A program made the position numbers and the translations under genes. The notes under the pieces were generated by a model that was not told where the DNA came from, ran no database searches, and worked only from the letters and a program-made list of their open reading frames with translations. Shown here piece by piece: positions 18,671 to 27,885 of a stretch of 64,000 bases of DNA; positions within the stretch are counted from its first letter, which is position 1, and every line of letters begins with the position of its first letter. Source of the stretch: CAZIGK01 sp964538615 (GTDB taxonomy: Bacteria > Pseudomonadota > Alphaproteobacteria > Rickettsiales > RI-342); assembly GCA_964538615.1 (NCBI GenBank), contig CAZIGK010000008.1, forward strand, positions 24,803 through 88,802, read 5' to 3'.

Positions 18671-18706
18671 TTTCAGGCTATTAAACATCTCGTGACGACA
18701 CTATCT
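18671..18706 (+). repeat. Short 3'-end repeat family, copy at ispE
   Basis: Contains AACATCTCGTGACGACAC followed by TATCT, preceded by TTTCAGGCTATTA. This aligns with copies at 20041, 23003 and 49856 and more loosely with 512 (minus), 10578, 35666 and 55273. It lies in the junction between ispE and the convergent DsbA-like gene. Confidence 0.65.
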
Positions 18707-18924
18707 AAGGAACAACTTTGTTGTTCATCTGGCCTAGTGGCCAAAAGCGAGCCACTGTCAGAAAAAGAACGCAATCCGCTATAATCCGCTTCATGCCTCT
18801 CCACGTGCCTGTTGAGAAGTAATCTCTCCAGACCGTATTTTGAGATAAAACAAAAAACCACATCATCGCAAATCAAGCGTTTTATTTGCAGATACGGTTC
18901 AGACTTTCACGAAGCGCAGGATAA

Positions 18925-18954
18925 AAAAAGGCCACCGGGAGCGGTGGCCTTTTT
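18925..18954. terminator. Rho-independent terminator
   Basis: AAAAAGGCCACC and GGTGGCCTTTTT form a perfect 12-bp stem with a six-base loop and a T-tract on both strands. It ends the DsbA-like gene on the minus strand and could also stop ispE transcripts. Confidence 0.9.
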
Positions 18955-18977
18955 CAGAAAATGCTGATAGCAAAGGA

Positions 18978-19751
18978 CTATTTCTTTTCGCGCTCTGCTT
19001 TAATCATGCGCAGCATGGTTTCGGTGTCAATCGCGCCGGGTACAAACTGATTCCCCACCACGAAGGAAGGCGTGCCGCCCACACCCATTTTCTGGGCGTA
19101 CTCCTGCGTTTTGCTCAGCAGTTCATCCACGGCTTTGTCTTTCATTTTTGCCTGTACATCAGCCTTATTCAGGCCCACTTCTTCGGCAGCTTTCAAAATA
19201 GAAGCCTCATCACGTGCGCCAATTTTCATCAGCTTGGCATGGAAGGGGAAGTATTTATCCGGGTTAATCAGGTGAACGGCCAGTGCTGCGCGTGCTGCGG
19301 TCTGAGACTGCGGCGACAGAATCGGCAGTTCCTGGAAGATGATGCGAACATCTTTGTCTTCTGCCATCACTTTCTCAATGGTCGGCAGGGCGCGTTTGCA
19401 GTAACCGCAGTTGTAATCAAAGAACTCAATGACTGTAACGCTGGCATCCTTCTTCCCGATGCTTGGGAAATTGGCACTTTTAATTTGTGGAATCACTTCT
19501 GGCAGAAGCTTTTGTGCGTCTTCCTGCTGTTGGCGGGCGCGCTTGGACTGATAGTCATTCACAGATTGCATCAGAACTTCCGGGTTATCCAGAATATATT
19601 CTTTCACAATGTCCTGAATTTCGGCTTTGGTGAAGCCTGCGGCTTTGGATTCCGCAACGGCAGAATCATTTTTCGGAATCATAAATACGCCAAAGGTCAG
19701 ACCCGCGAAGGCTGCAACGGCGGCAACGCTGTAAGCAAGGGATTTGCTCAT
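18978..19751 (-). CDS. DsbA-family thiol:disulfide oxidoreductase
   Basis: A 257-residue protein. Residues 6-25 are a signal peptide or anchor, about 30-90 are helical, then a thioredoxin fold with the active site C115-G-Y-C118 and the cis-proline loop GGTPSF. CGYC is typical of DsbA-like periplasmic proteins of alphaproteobacteria (also found in the ScsC/Com1 group). It acts on disulfides of periplasmic proteins; oxidase versus isomerase role cannot be decided. The ATG at 19751 has CAGGAG upstream; a start 11 codons earlier has none. The next gene upstream on this strand encodes an M48 protease. Confidence 0.9.
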   Translation of the reverse strand: MSKSLAYSVAAVAAFAGLTFGVFMIPKNDSAVAESKAAGFTKAEIQDIVKEYILDNPEVLMQSVNDYQSKRARQQQEDAQKLLPEVIPQIKSANFPSIGKKDASVTVIEFFDYNCGYCKRALPTIEKVMAEDKDVRIIFQELPILSPQSQTAARAALAVHLINPDKYFPFHAKLMKIGARDEASILKAAEEVGLNKADVQAKMKDKAVDELLSKTQEYAQKMGVGGTPSFVVGNQFVPGAIDTETMLRMIKAEREKK

Positions 19752-20074
19752 TGTAAAAAACTCCTGAAACGCGATGTTATCCAACGCTGGGCGACACGCA
19801 AAGGTGCCTGCTCTCCCAGTGAAAGCGAAAAATACCCTACGTCAATGTGAAGTCTATGTATAGTGGTGTTTGTATTAATATTCCCTAAAAAAAACGAACC
19901 AATGCAGGCCTTTTCTCGCCATGGCTGGGGAGTGCCGTTATAAAATGAAGAATACCTACAGAATCCAGAGGCATGAGGTACGTGAAGCGGAATGAGCGTA
20001 ACAAATCCACGTGGCATCCGCAGCACAGCACAACAGGCATTTGCAGACCATGAAACATCGCATGATGTTTCTCT
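19752..20074. other. Intergenic region between M48 and DsbA-like genes
   Basis: No gene is seen. The part near 19850-19895 is AT-rich and probably carries the promoter of the DsbA-like gene on the minus strand. At the far end is a repeat copy whose right half forms a perfect hairpin (20052-20071). Confidence 0.45.
20041..20071 (+). repeat. Repeat family copy forming a hairpin after the M48 gene
   Basis: TTGCAGACCATGAAACATC matches the left half of the copy at 23003 almost base for base. Here the right half has become the inverse of the middle, giving a perfect 8-bp stem GAACATC-type hairpin (20052-20059 with 20064-20071, loop GCAT). It lies four bases after the M48 stop, so it may protect or terminate that transcript. 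Confidence 0.6.
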
Positions 20075-21466
20075 CTAGGATCGCTCCCGCTTTTTCTCTT
20101 CCTGCTCGGCAATATCAATCGCGGCTTCCAGCTCCCGGTAATGGGCGTTGATAGACGTTTCATCGCCTGCGATATGCGGTTCTACATCTTTCAGCAGCCG
20201 CCGTGCGGCATCAAAACGCCGCTGTAAATACGCAACTTCTGCCAGTGCCAGCTTGGCCTGTGGCATGTGGTTTTGCTGGCCTTCCGCTACGGCCAGCATA
20301 CGCCACATGCTGCTGTTGCGCGGTTCCTGAATCAGGGCTTTCTGCAACAGACGAGAAGCTTCCTCGTTACGTTCCGGAAGATTAGGCTGGGTGAGGCACT
20401 GTGCCAGTGCATACTGCAATAGTGGGTGCCCCGGTTTGAGACGCAAAGCCTCACGGTAAGCGGCAGTTGCCTCGTCTATACGGCCATATTCAAACAGCAT
20501 TTGCCCTTTCAACTCGTGTAGATACGGGTCATTAGGAGCCGTGCGCAGCCAGCCATCCAACCGTTCCAGCGCCTTTGCAATGTCTCCACTCTGAAAATAG
20601 GCAATTGCCCGCGCATACCGCATGACGGGGGTGTCATCCCGTGGGTAACGTGTAAAGCTTTCTGTTGGGCTATGTAAAAAGCTGTATAGCTTGGCACGGA
20701 TACGGTCATATTGCTGTTGGCTCTCGGTGGTTACAGGAACCTCCGGCAGAGATTTTAGCGCATGCCGCACATGGGCAATCCGATCACTGGAAAGCGGGTG
20801 AGAACGCATGTAAAGCGGCGGGTTGCTACTGTGTAGTTGCTCCTGCCTGCGCAATACCTGAAACATATCCAGCAATCCCTCTGCCGGTAAATGTGACTGC
20901 CTGATGAAGCCAATCGCAGCCTGATCTGCCGCTTGCTCCTGCGTGCGGCTGAATTGCAAATAATTCTGGGTGGCCAGCGCGCTACCGGCGGAGAGCATCC
21001 CCATAGCCGCATCCGCCGAACCCGCCAGTGCCGCCGCCGCACTCAGCAGGCTGGTGATGCCCACACTCCACAGGCTGTTTTCATAAGCCCCCCGGTGTCG
21101 TACCAGATGCCCACCCGTAATATGTCCCAGTTCATGTGCCATGACACCCGTCACCATGTCAGGTCTGTCGGCTGCCATCATCAGCCCGGTGTGGATGAAC
21201 AAATGACTCCCCCCCGCGACAAAGGCGTTGATGGTGGGATCGGCAATAATGTAAATATTCACCGAATCTTCCGGCATGCCTGCCGCCTGTAATAAGGGCT
21301 GCATATAGGCTTTCAGCATATCTTCTGTCTCAGCATCCCGAATAAATTGCATATCGCGAGCCTGAGCAGGAAGAATGGCGCTGAGGATGAACAACATGGC
21401 CAGCCCTGTAAACCGCCAGCAGCGCAGACTCGGCTCTGACCACGGTGACAGGGTAGGGGCTACCAT
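20075..21466 (-). CDS. M48 family metalloprotease with TPR repeats (BepA-like)
   Basis: A 463-residue secreted protease. The N-terminal hydrophobic segment ending near PAQARD acts as a signal peptide. The zinc site is H111-E-L-G-H115, with the family lid segment AFVAGGSHLFIHTGL before it. The C-terminal half has TPR repeats (e.g. IAKALERLDGWL, ATAAYREALRLKPGHP). BepA/YfgC proteins of this layout degrade or assist outer-membrane proteins such as LptD. The start is uncertain: ATGs at 21586 and 21643 are in frame, but the one at 21466 gives a normal signal peptide and avoids overlap with the divergent aminotransferase gene. Confidence 0.85.
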   Translation of the reverse strand: MVAPTLSPWSEPSLRCWRFTGLAMLFILSAILPAQARDMQFIRDAETEDMLKAYMQPLLQAAGMPEDSVNIYIIADPTINAFVAGGSHLFIHTGLMMAADRPDMVTGVMAHELGHITGGHLVRHRGAYENSLWSVGITSLLSAAAALAGSADAAMGMLSAGSALATQNYLQFSRTQEQAADQAAIGFIRQSHLPAEGLLDMFQVLRRQEQLHSSNPPLYMRSHPLSSDRIAHVRHALKSLPEVPVTTESQQQYDRIRAKLYSFLHSPTESFTRYPRDDTPVMRYARAIAYFQSGDIAKALERLDGWLRTAPNDPYLHELKGQMLFEYGRIDEATAAYREALRLKPGHPLLQYALAQCLTQPNLPERNEEASRLLQKALIQEPRNSSMWRMLAVAEGQQNHMPQAKLALAEVAYLQRRFDAARRLLKDVEPHIAGDETSINAHYRELEAAIDIAEQEEKKRERS

Positions 21467-21584
21467 ACGCAGTGTTTGCCTTGCGCGGCATATGCTGTTA
21501 TAGCCATCATAGATACGCTGGCTCGTTTGCCAGAAACTAGAATGAGTTGCTGTAATAGTAGATGTAATAAAGGCTGGAAGACGC

Positions 21585-22766
21585 ATGACGATTGCCCCTT
21601 TTGCCCCTGCCAAACGGGGACAGATTTCCCCCATGCTTATCATGAAAGCCTTGAGCGAAGCAAACGATTACCAGCTAGCGCACCCGGAAACGCAGGTGAT
21701 TCATCTCTCGCTCGGTCAGCCGGGGGATCGCGTGCCGGAAGCGGTGATCAAACGCGCCCAAACCTTGCTGGATAACCATAAGCTGGGCTATACAGAAGCC
21801 TGCGGGCTGCGCCCTTTGCGGGAGCGTATCGCCAGTCATTATCAGCAACGTTACGGCGTTACTGTTCCGGTGGAACGCATCATGCTAACGGTTGGTTCAT
21901 CCGCCGCTTTTTTCCTCGCCCTGATTGGAGCCTTTGAGCCAGGGCAACGTGTCGGCATGATAGAGCCGTGTTATCCTCCCTATCGCAACCTGCTACAAGC
22001 CTTTGGACTGGAGATGGTTCGATTAGAAGGCACGCTGGAAAACCGCTTCCAGCCAACCGTGGAGATGTTGCGACAGGCAGGCCCCATGGATGGCCTGATT
22101 ATCGCCAGCCCGTCCAACCCGGCAGGTACCGTCATCCATACGCCAGAGTTGCAGCAACTGATGGCCTATGCGACAGAGCAAGGCATTCGCGTTATTTCCG
22201 ATGAAATCTACCATGGCATCACCTACGATGGTCTGAAGGTTGATACGGCGCTCAGCACCAATTTAGATGCTATTGTTATTAATAGTTTTTCCAAATATTT
22301 TCTCATGCCAGGCTGGCGTTTGGGCTGGGTCGTGGCTCCAGAGTGGCTGTGTCCTTCTATGGAGGCCATGCTGCAAAATTTCTTTGTTTCTCCACCTGCA
22401 TTGGCACAATTTGCCGCACTCGCCGCCTTTGATTGTCAGGATGAACTGAATGCAGTGGTGACGGAGAAATATGCCGTTAATCGCCGTATTTTTCTGGAAG
22501 GCCTGAGCCGCGCTGGTTTCACCGGTCTTTGCCCGGCAGAAGGCGCCTTTTATGTCTATGCGGATATTTCCGGCCTCACCCATGATAGTGCCGCTTTTTG
22601 TCAGGAAATGCTTCAGGAAGCGCAGGTAGTCGCCGTCGCCGGGCACGATTTTGATAGTCAGCGGGGCGATCAGTTTATCCGCTTCTCCTATTGCTGTACG
22701 ACAGAAGAAGCTATTGAAGCCATGCGCCGCATTCAAAACTGGCTGGATACCAAACGCCAGCGGTGA
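21585..22766 (+). CDS. Class I/II pyridoxal-phosphate aminotransferase
   Basis: A 393-residue fold-type I PLP enzyme. SLGQPGDRVPE, SPSNPAGTVI and SFSKYFLMPGWRLGW (the Lys that binds PLP) place it among aspartate/alanine-type aminotransferases; the substrate cannot be fixed from sequence. GGAAGA precedes the ATG. It is divergent from the M48 gene and convergent with rne. Confidence 0.85.
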   Translation: MTIAPFAPAKRGQISPMLIMKALSEANDYQLAHPETQVIHLSLGQPGDRVPEAVIKRAQTLLDNHKLGYTEACGLRPLRERIASHYQQRYGVTVPVERIMLTVGSSAAFFLALIGAFEPGQRVGMIEPCYPPYRNLLQAFGLEMVRLEGTLENRFQPTVEMLRQAGPMDGLIIASPSNPAGTVIHTPELQQLMAYATEQGIRVISDEIYHGITYDGLKVDTALSTNLDAIVINSFSKYFLMPGWRLGWVVAPEWLCPSMEAMLQNFFVSPPALAQFAALAAFDCQDELNAVVTEKYAVNRRIFLEGLSRAGFTGLCPAEGAFYVYADISGLTHDSAAFCQEMLQEAQVVAVAGHDFDSQRGDQFIRFSYCCTTEEAIEAMRRIQNWLDTKRQR

Positions 22767-23002
22767 TGCATATCTGCTGATTCTGTTTGAAGGGGGCTTC
22801 CTTCCTTCGTTTCAGGCTATTAGTTCGCGGCTGATTATCCATCCGCCAGAGACAACACGCATCCCTACCAGAGGACAGCGCGAATCCAGTGTTCCCAACT
22901 GCGTCTGCGACGCCTACGCTCCCTTTCACTGGATGAGTCACAGGACTTCGCACCCCTTTGCCCTTCAGGTATATGCGCATCGGAAGCATAAAAAACGGCC
23001 GC

Positions 23003-23037
23003 TTGCAGGCCATGCAACATCTTGTAACGACACGCTC
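23003..23037 (+). repeat. Short 3'-end repeat family, copy at rne
   Basis: TTGCAGGCCATGCAACATC followed by TTGTAACGACACGCTC. The left half is nearly the same as the copy at 20041 and the right half matches the copies at 18688 and 49873. Confidence 0.65.
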
Positions 23038-23098
23038 CCGCATTCTCTACCAATGGCGGTTGAGCCAAGGCCATCTTAGGCCAGATAGCCTTATACCA

Positions 23099-23130
23099 AC
23101 AAGCCGCCCGCATCACTGCGGACGGCTTGT
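23099..23130. terminator. Strong hairpin downstream of rne
   Basis: ACAAGCCG and CGGCTTGT pair, continuing across one mismatch into CCGCA/TGCGG: a 13-bp stem with a four-base loop. There is no long T-tract on the minus strand, so it may be an mRNA 3'-end stabiliser or a weak terminator for rne. Confidence 0.6.
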
Positions 23131-23168
23131 CATCCTCACGGTATCCGCTGCGAGAGAATCCCTCAACC

Positions 23169-25967
23169 TTAGTTGCCGGCATCCGCCCGCTTATGCACAG
23201 GGGTTTCGTCTGCGGTCTCTGCTTTCTCCGACCACCAGCCTTTACGCTTGGGGCCTTCGCGTTGCGCAACGGGAGCCTTAGCAGGTACAGGAGCCTTTGG
23301 TGCAGGCTCCGCATCTGCAACAACGGTTGCCGAGGCATTTTTGGCAGCGGCAGTGGCTTTGGTGGCGGCTGGTTTTCTCGCTTTGGTCACCTTGGCGGCT
23401 TTCGTCGCTTCGGGTTCTGTCGGTGCCGTGCTTTCCTCTGGTGCATCATCGGCTTTTTTATCGGCGCGCTTGCTACGAGCTGGTGGCCGACGCTTAGAGG
23501 CAGGCTTGCTGTCTTTTGCCACGTCCACCGTCACCTGTTCGGCTGGTTTGACCTGTACCGTCTCTGCTTTGGCAGGTTCAGCGTTAGAGGCTGTGTTAGG
23601 GGCAGCATCCGTCTGAACGGCTGAGGTCTCTGCCATTGTGTCGGCGGCATCGGGGTTGCGTCGCTCTTTTCCATCGCGATCACGGCGTCGGTTGCGTCCA
23701 CGGCGGCGGGAACGTCCTTCTTTAGCATCCTCGCTTTTTGCGCGGTTTACGACATTGTTGGCTTCGTCGGCATCATCGCCCATCAGCAGGGATTCCGGCG
23801 CAAACTCCTCACCGTCCAGATAGTCAGTGTGCTCCGGTAAGGTTTCCTCTGTTTGCAGACGCGGGCGCTTATCCATATCACGGTCACGGTCACGATCACG
23901 TCCACGGCGACGGCGACGGCGGCCATTACGATCGCGGCGCCCTTCTTCACGCATATCACGGCGCTCTTCTTCACCGTTTTCACCGCGTGGTTCGGCATCA
24001 TCGCGGTCACGGTTTTTCTCGCGGTCACGGTCACCTCTATCACGGTCACCCCGCTCACCTCTATCGCGGTTACGATCCCTATCCCGGTCACGGTCACGGC
24101 GCTTACGGCCACCCCGTTCATCCTCTTCCCGGTCTTCGGTGGTGGTGCCCTGAAACGCATAATCCGGAGGACTCACTGCCCGGAGGTGACTCTTGATGCC
24201 TGCCTCACGGCGAGCTTTGCCACGCAGGGTTCGTACGCTCCCCTCTTTGGTCACCAGCATCCCGTTTTCGTCCACATAGGTGGGGTTACCGGTTTTCGCG
24301 TCTATCCGCTCAATGCGGTAGGATGGGGCGTGAATGGAAAAATCCGCCTCCACCAGAATCGGCACATCGTATTTCTGACTAATCGCCAATACTTCCGCCC
24401 GCTTGTTGTTCAGGACAAAATGGGCAATTTCCGGCTGGGTTTTCACGACCAACAATTTATATTCGCGGCTATGAGCCTCACGCTCCAGTGTGCGCAACAG
24501 TTGCAAGCCACTGGAATCGGCGGAACGCACCGTTCCCATCCCGCTACATACTGGACAAATATGCTCGTTGGATTCTGCCAGACTGGGTCGCAAACGCTGC
24601 CGTGACATCTCCAGCAATCCGAACGGGCTAATGCGCCCCACCTGTATTTTGGCGCGATCCTGCTTCAGCGCATCTTTCAGGGCGCGCTCTACCGCACGAC
24701 GGTTGCGGTAGTCATACATATCAATAAAGTCAATGACCAACAGCCCCGCCAAATCGCGCAGCCGCAACTGACGCGCCAGTTCATAAGCCGCTTCAATATT
24801 GGTGCGCACGGCGGTTTCTTCCACGCTGCGTTCCTTGGTGGATTTACCGGAGTTCACATCCACAGACACCAATGCTTCGGTCTGGTGAATCACCAAATAG
24901 CCACCGGAAGCCAGTTGCGCCGAAGGATCATGCATCGCCATCAATTGCTCTTCCACCTCATAGGCGTAGAACATGGGAACATCGCCCTTATACAGCTTGA
25001 TACGCGCCGCATGGCTTGGCATCAGCATTTTCATAAAGTTTTTGGCGTTTTTATAGGCTTCTTCTCCGTCTACCAGTACCTGCTCAATGTCGCTTTGGTA
25101 CAAATCCCGGATAGAGCGTTTAATAATATCGCTTTCTTCATAGATCAGGGCAGGCGCTACAGATTGCAGGGTGGTTTCCCGAATCTCGTTCCACAGCCTG
25201 AAGAGATATTCAAAGTCACGCTTGATTTCCGCCCGGCTGCGCCCCGCACCTGCGGTACGGATAATAGCGCTCAACCCTTTTTCTTTACTAATGCTTTCCG
25301 CAATATCTTTCAGACGTTTGCGATCTGCGCTGCTGCTAATTTTGCGTGAAATGCCACCCGCATTGCGCGTGTTGGGCATCAGGACACAATAACGCCCCGC
25401 CAGAGACAAATAGGTCGTCATGGCTGCGCCTTTGTTGCCGCGCTCTTCTTTGGTGGTTTGCACCAGCATGATCTGACCCTTGCGGATCACTTCCTGTATT
25501 TTGTACCGCTTGAAAAATTTGATGCGTTTACGCACATTCTCACCGGATTCTTCCGCATCATCCAGTGTTTCAATGCCATCCGCTTCGGCATCTTCATCGC
25601 CTTCTGCATCTACATCTGCCTCTTCGCGCTCTGCCATGGCATCAGCCTCGGCTTCCACTTCTGCGGTCTGAGCTGCGACCTCTGATTCCACTTCGCGGTA
25701 CAGCTTTTCTTTGTCCTCAACCGGAATCTGATAATAGTCCGGATGGATTTCTGAAAAAGGTAAAAAACCCTGCCGATTGCCGCCATATTCCACAAAAGCA
25801 GCCTGAAGAGAAGGCTCCACGCGGGTCACCTTCGCCAGATAGATATTGCCTTTGATTTGTTCTTTGCTGGCGGTGGTGTAGTCAAACTCCTGAACGACAT
25901 CTTCCTGCACGACAACAACCCGGGTTTCCTCCGGGTGGCTGGCGTCGATCAACATTAATTTGGTCAT
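23169..25967 (-). CDS. rne: Ribonuclease E
   Basis: A 932-residue RNase E/G endoribonuclease, the scaffold of the RNA degradosome. The N-terminal S1 domain (from about 35) is interrupted by a strongly acidic insertion at about 95-145, as known in alphaproteobacterial RNase E. The catalytic aspartates lie in VDVNSGKST and LLVIDFIDM, and the zinc-link motif CPVCSGMG is present. The C-terminal half is unstructured: a long Arg/Asp tandem (RDRDRDRD type, 24000-24140), an Arg-rich patch, then an Ala/Lys/Pro tail, all expected to bind RNA and partners. GGAG lies ten bases before the ATG. Confidence 0.95.
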   Translation of the reverse strand: MTKLMLIDASHPEETRVVVVQEDVVQEFDYTTASKEQIKGNIYLAKVTRVEPSLQAAFVEYGGNRQGFLPFSEIHPDYYQIPVEDKEKLYREVESEVAAQTAEVEAEADAMAEREEADVDAEGDEDAEADGIETLDDAEESGENVRKRIKFFKRYKIQEVIRKGQIMLVQTTKEERGNKGAAMTTYLSLAGRYCVLMPNTRNAGGISRKISSSADRKRLKDIAESISKEKGLSAIIRTAGAGRSRAEIKRDFEYLFRLWNEIRETTLQSVAPALIYEESDIIKRSIRDLYQSDIEQVLVDGEEAYKNAKNFMKMLMPSHAARIKLYKGDVPMFYAYEVEEQLMAMHDPSAQLASGGYLVIHQTEALVSVDVNSGKSTKERSVEETAVRTNIEAAYELARQLRLRDLAGLLVIDFIDMYDYRNRRAVERALKDALKQDRAKIQVGRISPFGLLEMSRQRLRPSLAESNEHICPVCSGMGTVRSADSSGLQLLRTLEREAHSREYKLLVVKTQPEIAHFVLNNKRAEVLAISQKYDVPILVEADFSIHAPSYRIERIDAKTGNPTYVDENGMLVTKEGSVRTLRGKARREAGIKSHLRAVSPPDYAFQGTTTEDREEDERGGRKRRDRDRDRDRNRDRGERGDRDRGDRDREKNRDRDDAEPRGENGEEERRDMREEGRRDRNGRRRRRRGRDRDRDRDMDKRPRLQTEETLPEHTDYLDGEEFAPESLLMGDDADEANNVVNRAKSEDAKEGRSRRRGRNRRRDRDGKERRNPDAADTMAETSAVQTDAAPNTASNAEPAKAETVQVKPAEQVTVDVAKDSKPASKRRPPARSKRADKKADDAPEESTAPTEPEATKAAKVTKARKPAATKATAAAKNASATVVADAEPAPKAPVPAKAPVAQREGPKRKGWWSEKAETADETPVHKRADAGN

Positions 25968-26397
25968 TGATAGATAACTCCGTCATAACCGCACGTGCGA
26001 ACACTCGCACGTTGCGGTAGTCTCCACAACGTCCGGTCTGGCTTGTCTGTTGGTGAAATCCGGCACTCATCAGCATCGGTATCTACGTCTTTCCAGTCCG
26101 AAACGAAACTCATTTGGTTCCAGATGCTCTGGTCTGCGTCCACGGGGCGCAACAGGCATCGTCTCTGCCAGAGTCAGCAGAAATGCTAAAACTGCCTTAC
26201 ACCAGATATGCACAGGACCTGGCGATTTACAGGCAATCATTTCACCTCTTCTAGCCCGCGCACTATAGCGGCAGTCGTGCCACTCGTGCAACAGCTTTCC
26301 ATCATTCCGCACAGGATTATGGTTCCGCACTGGAAAATAGCATCAATCTACAGTATGTGGTATGCTGTTTCTTATTTTAACCCCAATATGAAGTGAT
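25968..26397. other. Divergent control region between rne and amiC
   Basis: No gene is seen in these 430 bp. On the rne side is a hairpin (25989-26017). RNase E genes often have a long untranslated leader through which the enzyme controls its own mRNA; the length and the hairpin fit that, but nothing here proves it. The amiC side is AT-rich just before its start. Confidence 0.5.
25989..26017 (-). promoter_or_regulatory. Stem-loop in the rne 5' leader
   Basis: CGTGCGA and TCGCACG enclose ACAC, and the flanking CCGCA/TGCGG extends the stem over a one-base bulge. It lies 22 bases before the rne start and could be an RNase E autoregulation element. Confidence 0.45.
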
Positions 26398-27849
26398 ATG
26401 CCGGTTTTTTGGCTTCAGGCTTTTGGTTCTCAATGTCGCTGGCGCAGCAGGGCAGGCGTTTTGCATGCTTTTTGGCTGGCTGCCTTGCTTTGGTTATGCT
26501 TACAGCCGGGCATGGCGTGGGCGCTCACCCTCAAGGATGCCAAACTAACCCAGCAGCAGGATCATCTCAGCATCACCCTGCTGTTTGACCAGCCGGTGGC
26601 GCATACCTTATTTACTTTAGACAACCCGGATCGCCTGGTGCTGGATGTGCCAGATGTCACCATCACGGCTCCTCTGCAAAGGCTTTCCAAGGCTTCTTCA
26701 CTTATTCGTGCTGTGCGCCACGGCTTGTTCAAACCGGGGCAACGGCGCATTGTGCTGGATTTGTCCGGGCCTGTGCAGGCACCACAATGGAATAGCGGTG
26801 CGGTGGAGGGAGAGGGCTATGCACTGGTGATTCGACTGCAACCGCGTGGCCAGTGGGTGCAGCCTCAGCAAGGCGTGGCTGCTCCACCGCCACCCGCATC
26901 GGCAAGCCACTTGCCTGCGGCTCCGTCTTCTCAGGGGCTTCCTGCCCGCCTGCCTGCTCCCGCCCCCATGTTGGCCGAACCCGTGACAGCTTCTTCAACG
27001 CAACCGGCGCCAAATGGTATAGATTGGTCACAGGTCGTGCCGGTCTTTAAGCCGCTCGTCACCCGTGCCCACTGGCGAACCTTCCATTTCAAAGGCATGC
27101 CGCGCCCTATTTTGGTCGTGACCCCGGTCTTCAAACCGCTGGAGATGTGTGCACGCCCCCCAATTGTCGTGATTGATGCCGGGCATGGGGGGAAAGACCC
27201 CGGTGCCATCAGTAGCAAAGGCACGCAGGAAAAAATCATTGCACTGCGCTATGCGCGTGGCCTGCGGGATGCATTAAATGCAACGGGCAAGTATTTTGCT
27301 AAACTCACGCGGGATGATGACCGCTTCCTTCACCTGCGGGAACGTATTGCCATTGCCAAAAAAATGGAGGGGGATATTTTTATATCCATCCATGCGGATT
27401 CAGCTCCCAACCCATTGGCGCATGGCTTTTCCGTCTATACTTTGTCGGAAGATGCCTCCGATGCAGAGGCCGCAAGCCTGGCTGCGCGAGAGAATAAAGC
27501 GGATATATTGATGGACGTGGATTTGTCTCATGAAAGCCGGGACGTCGCCTCCATTCTGATTGATCTGGCGCAGCGGGAGACGAAAAATAAATCTTCCGAA
27601 CTGGCGGAATCCTTTGTGCAGCATATGCGCCCCTTTGCACAGCCACGCAAACATACGCATCGCTATGCTGGCTTTGCGGTGCTCAAGTCACCGGATATCC
27701 CATCTGTTCTGGTAGAGCTTGGCTTTATCAGCAATAAAGAAGATGAGCAAAAGCTACTGAATCCAGACTATCAAAAGCAATTGCTCGGTGCTATGGTGCG
27801 CTCCATTGAACAATATTATCGGCGCTATCAGCCTGATATGTTCAAGTGA
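26398..27849 (+). CDS. amiC: N-acetylmuramoyl-L-alanine amidase with AMIN domain
   Basis: A 483-residue protein. A signal peptide covers about 22-45 (ending near AWA), an AMIN domain about 45-145 targets the septum or envelope, a proline-rich linker follows, and a zinc amidase_3 domain starts near 255: VIDAGHGGKDPGAI (zinc His), SIHADSAP (zinc His) and LVELGFISNKED (catalytic Glu). It cleaves the bond between glycan and stem peptide, mainly during daughter-cell separation. It is followed by PBP1A after 36 bases, a conserved alphaproteobacterial order. Confidence 0.93.
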   Translation: MPVFWLQAFGSQCRWRSRAGVLHAFWLAALLWLCLQPGMAWALTLKDAKLTQQQDHLSITLLFDQPVAHTLFTLDNPDRLVLDVPDVTITAPLQRLSKASSLIRAVRHGLFKPGQRRIVLDLSGPVQAPQWNSGAVEGEGYALVIRLQPRGQWVQPQQGVAAPPPPASASHLPAAPSSQGLPARLPAPAPMLAEPVTASSTQPAPNGIDWSQVVPVFKPLVTRAHWRTFHFKGMPRPILVVTPVFKPLEMCARPPIVVIDAGHGGKDPGAISSKGTQEKIIALRYARGLRDALNATGKYFAKLTRDDDRFLHLRERIAIAKKMEGDIFISIHADSAPNPLAHGFSVYTLSEDASDAEAASLAARENKADILMDVDLSHESRDVASILIDLAQRETKNKSSELAESFVQHMRPFAQPRKHTHRYAGFAVLKSPDIPSVLVELGFISNKEDEQKLLNPDYQKQLLGAMVRSIEQYYRRYQPDMFK

Positions 27850-27885
27850 ATAATCAATTCCTTATCAGGGGTTTAAAAGACAAAC

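Larger units (their letters stand above)
18616..18977. other. Convergent intergenic region, about 360 bp
   Basis: No gene is seen. Starting from the ispE end it holds a possible terminator (GCCTA and TAGGC around AATAAA, then CTTTT, 18653-18675), a repeat copy at 18671-18706, a perfect 7-bp hairpin GAACAAC-TTT-GTTGTTC at 18710-18726, a palindromic TGGCC-TAGT-GGCCA, and the terminator listed at 18925-18954. Confidence 0.6.
22767..23168. other. Convergent intergenic region with repeats and a strong hairpin
   Basis: About 400 bp between the 3' ends of the aminotransferase gene and rne, without a convincing gene. It holds an inverted pair CCAGTG/CACTGG at about 22886-22935, the repeat copy at 23003-23037, and the hairpin at 23099-23130. 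Open frames here are short and lack ribosome sites. Confidence 0.5.

Noticed and set aside
18710..18726. Hairpin in the ispE downstream region as a possible tRNA or small RNA arm
   Set aside because: No cloverleaf, no T-loop sequence and no defined ends; only isolated hairpins.
23870..24130. Tandem-like DNA resembling a repeat array or CRISPR
   Set aside because: The repetition is coding (Arg/Asp codons in rne); units are irregular and there are no spacers.
23853..24605. A 250-codon plus-strand open frame rich in Thr/Ile/Ala
   Set aside because: It is the complement of the RNase E Arg/Asp tandem and follows from its repetitive codons.
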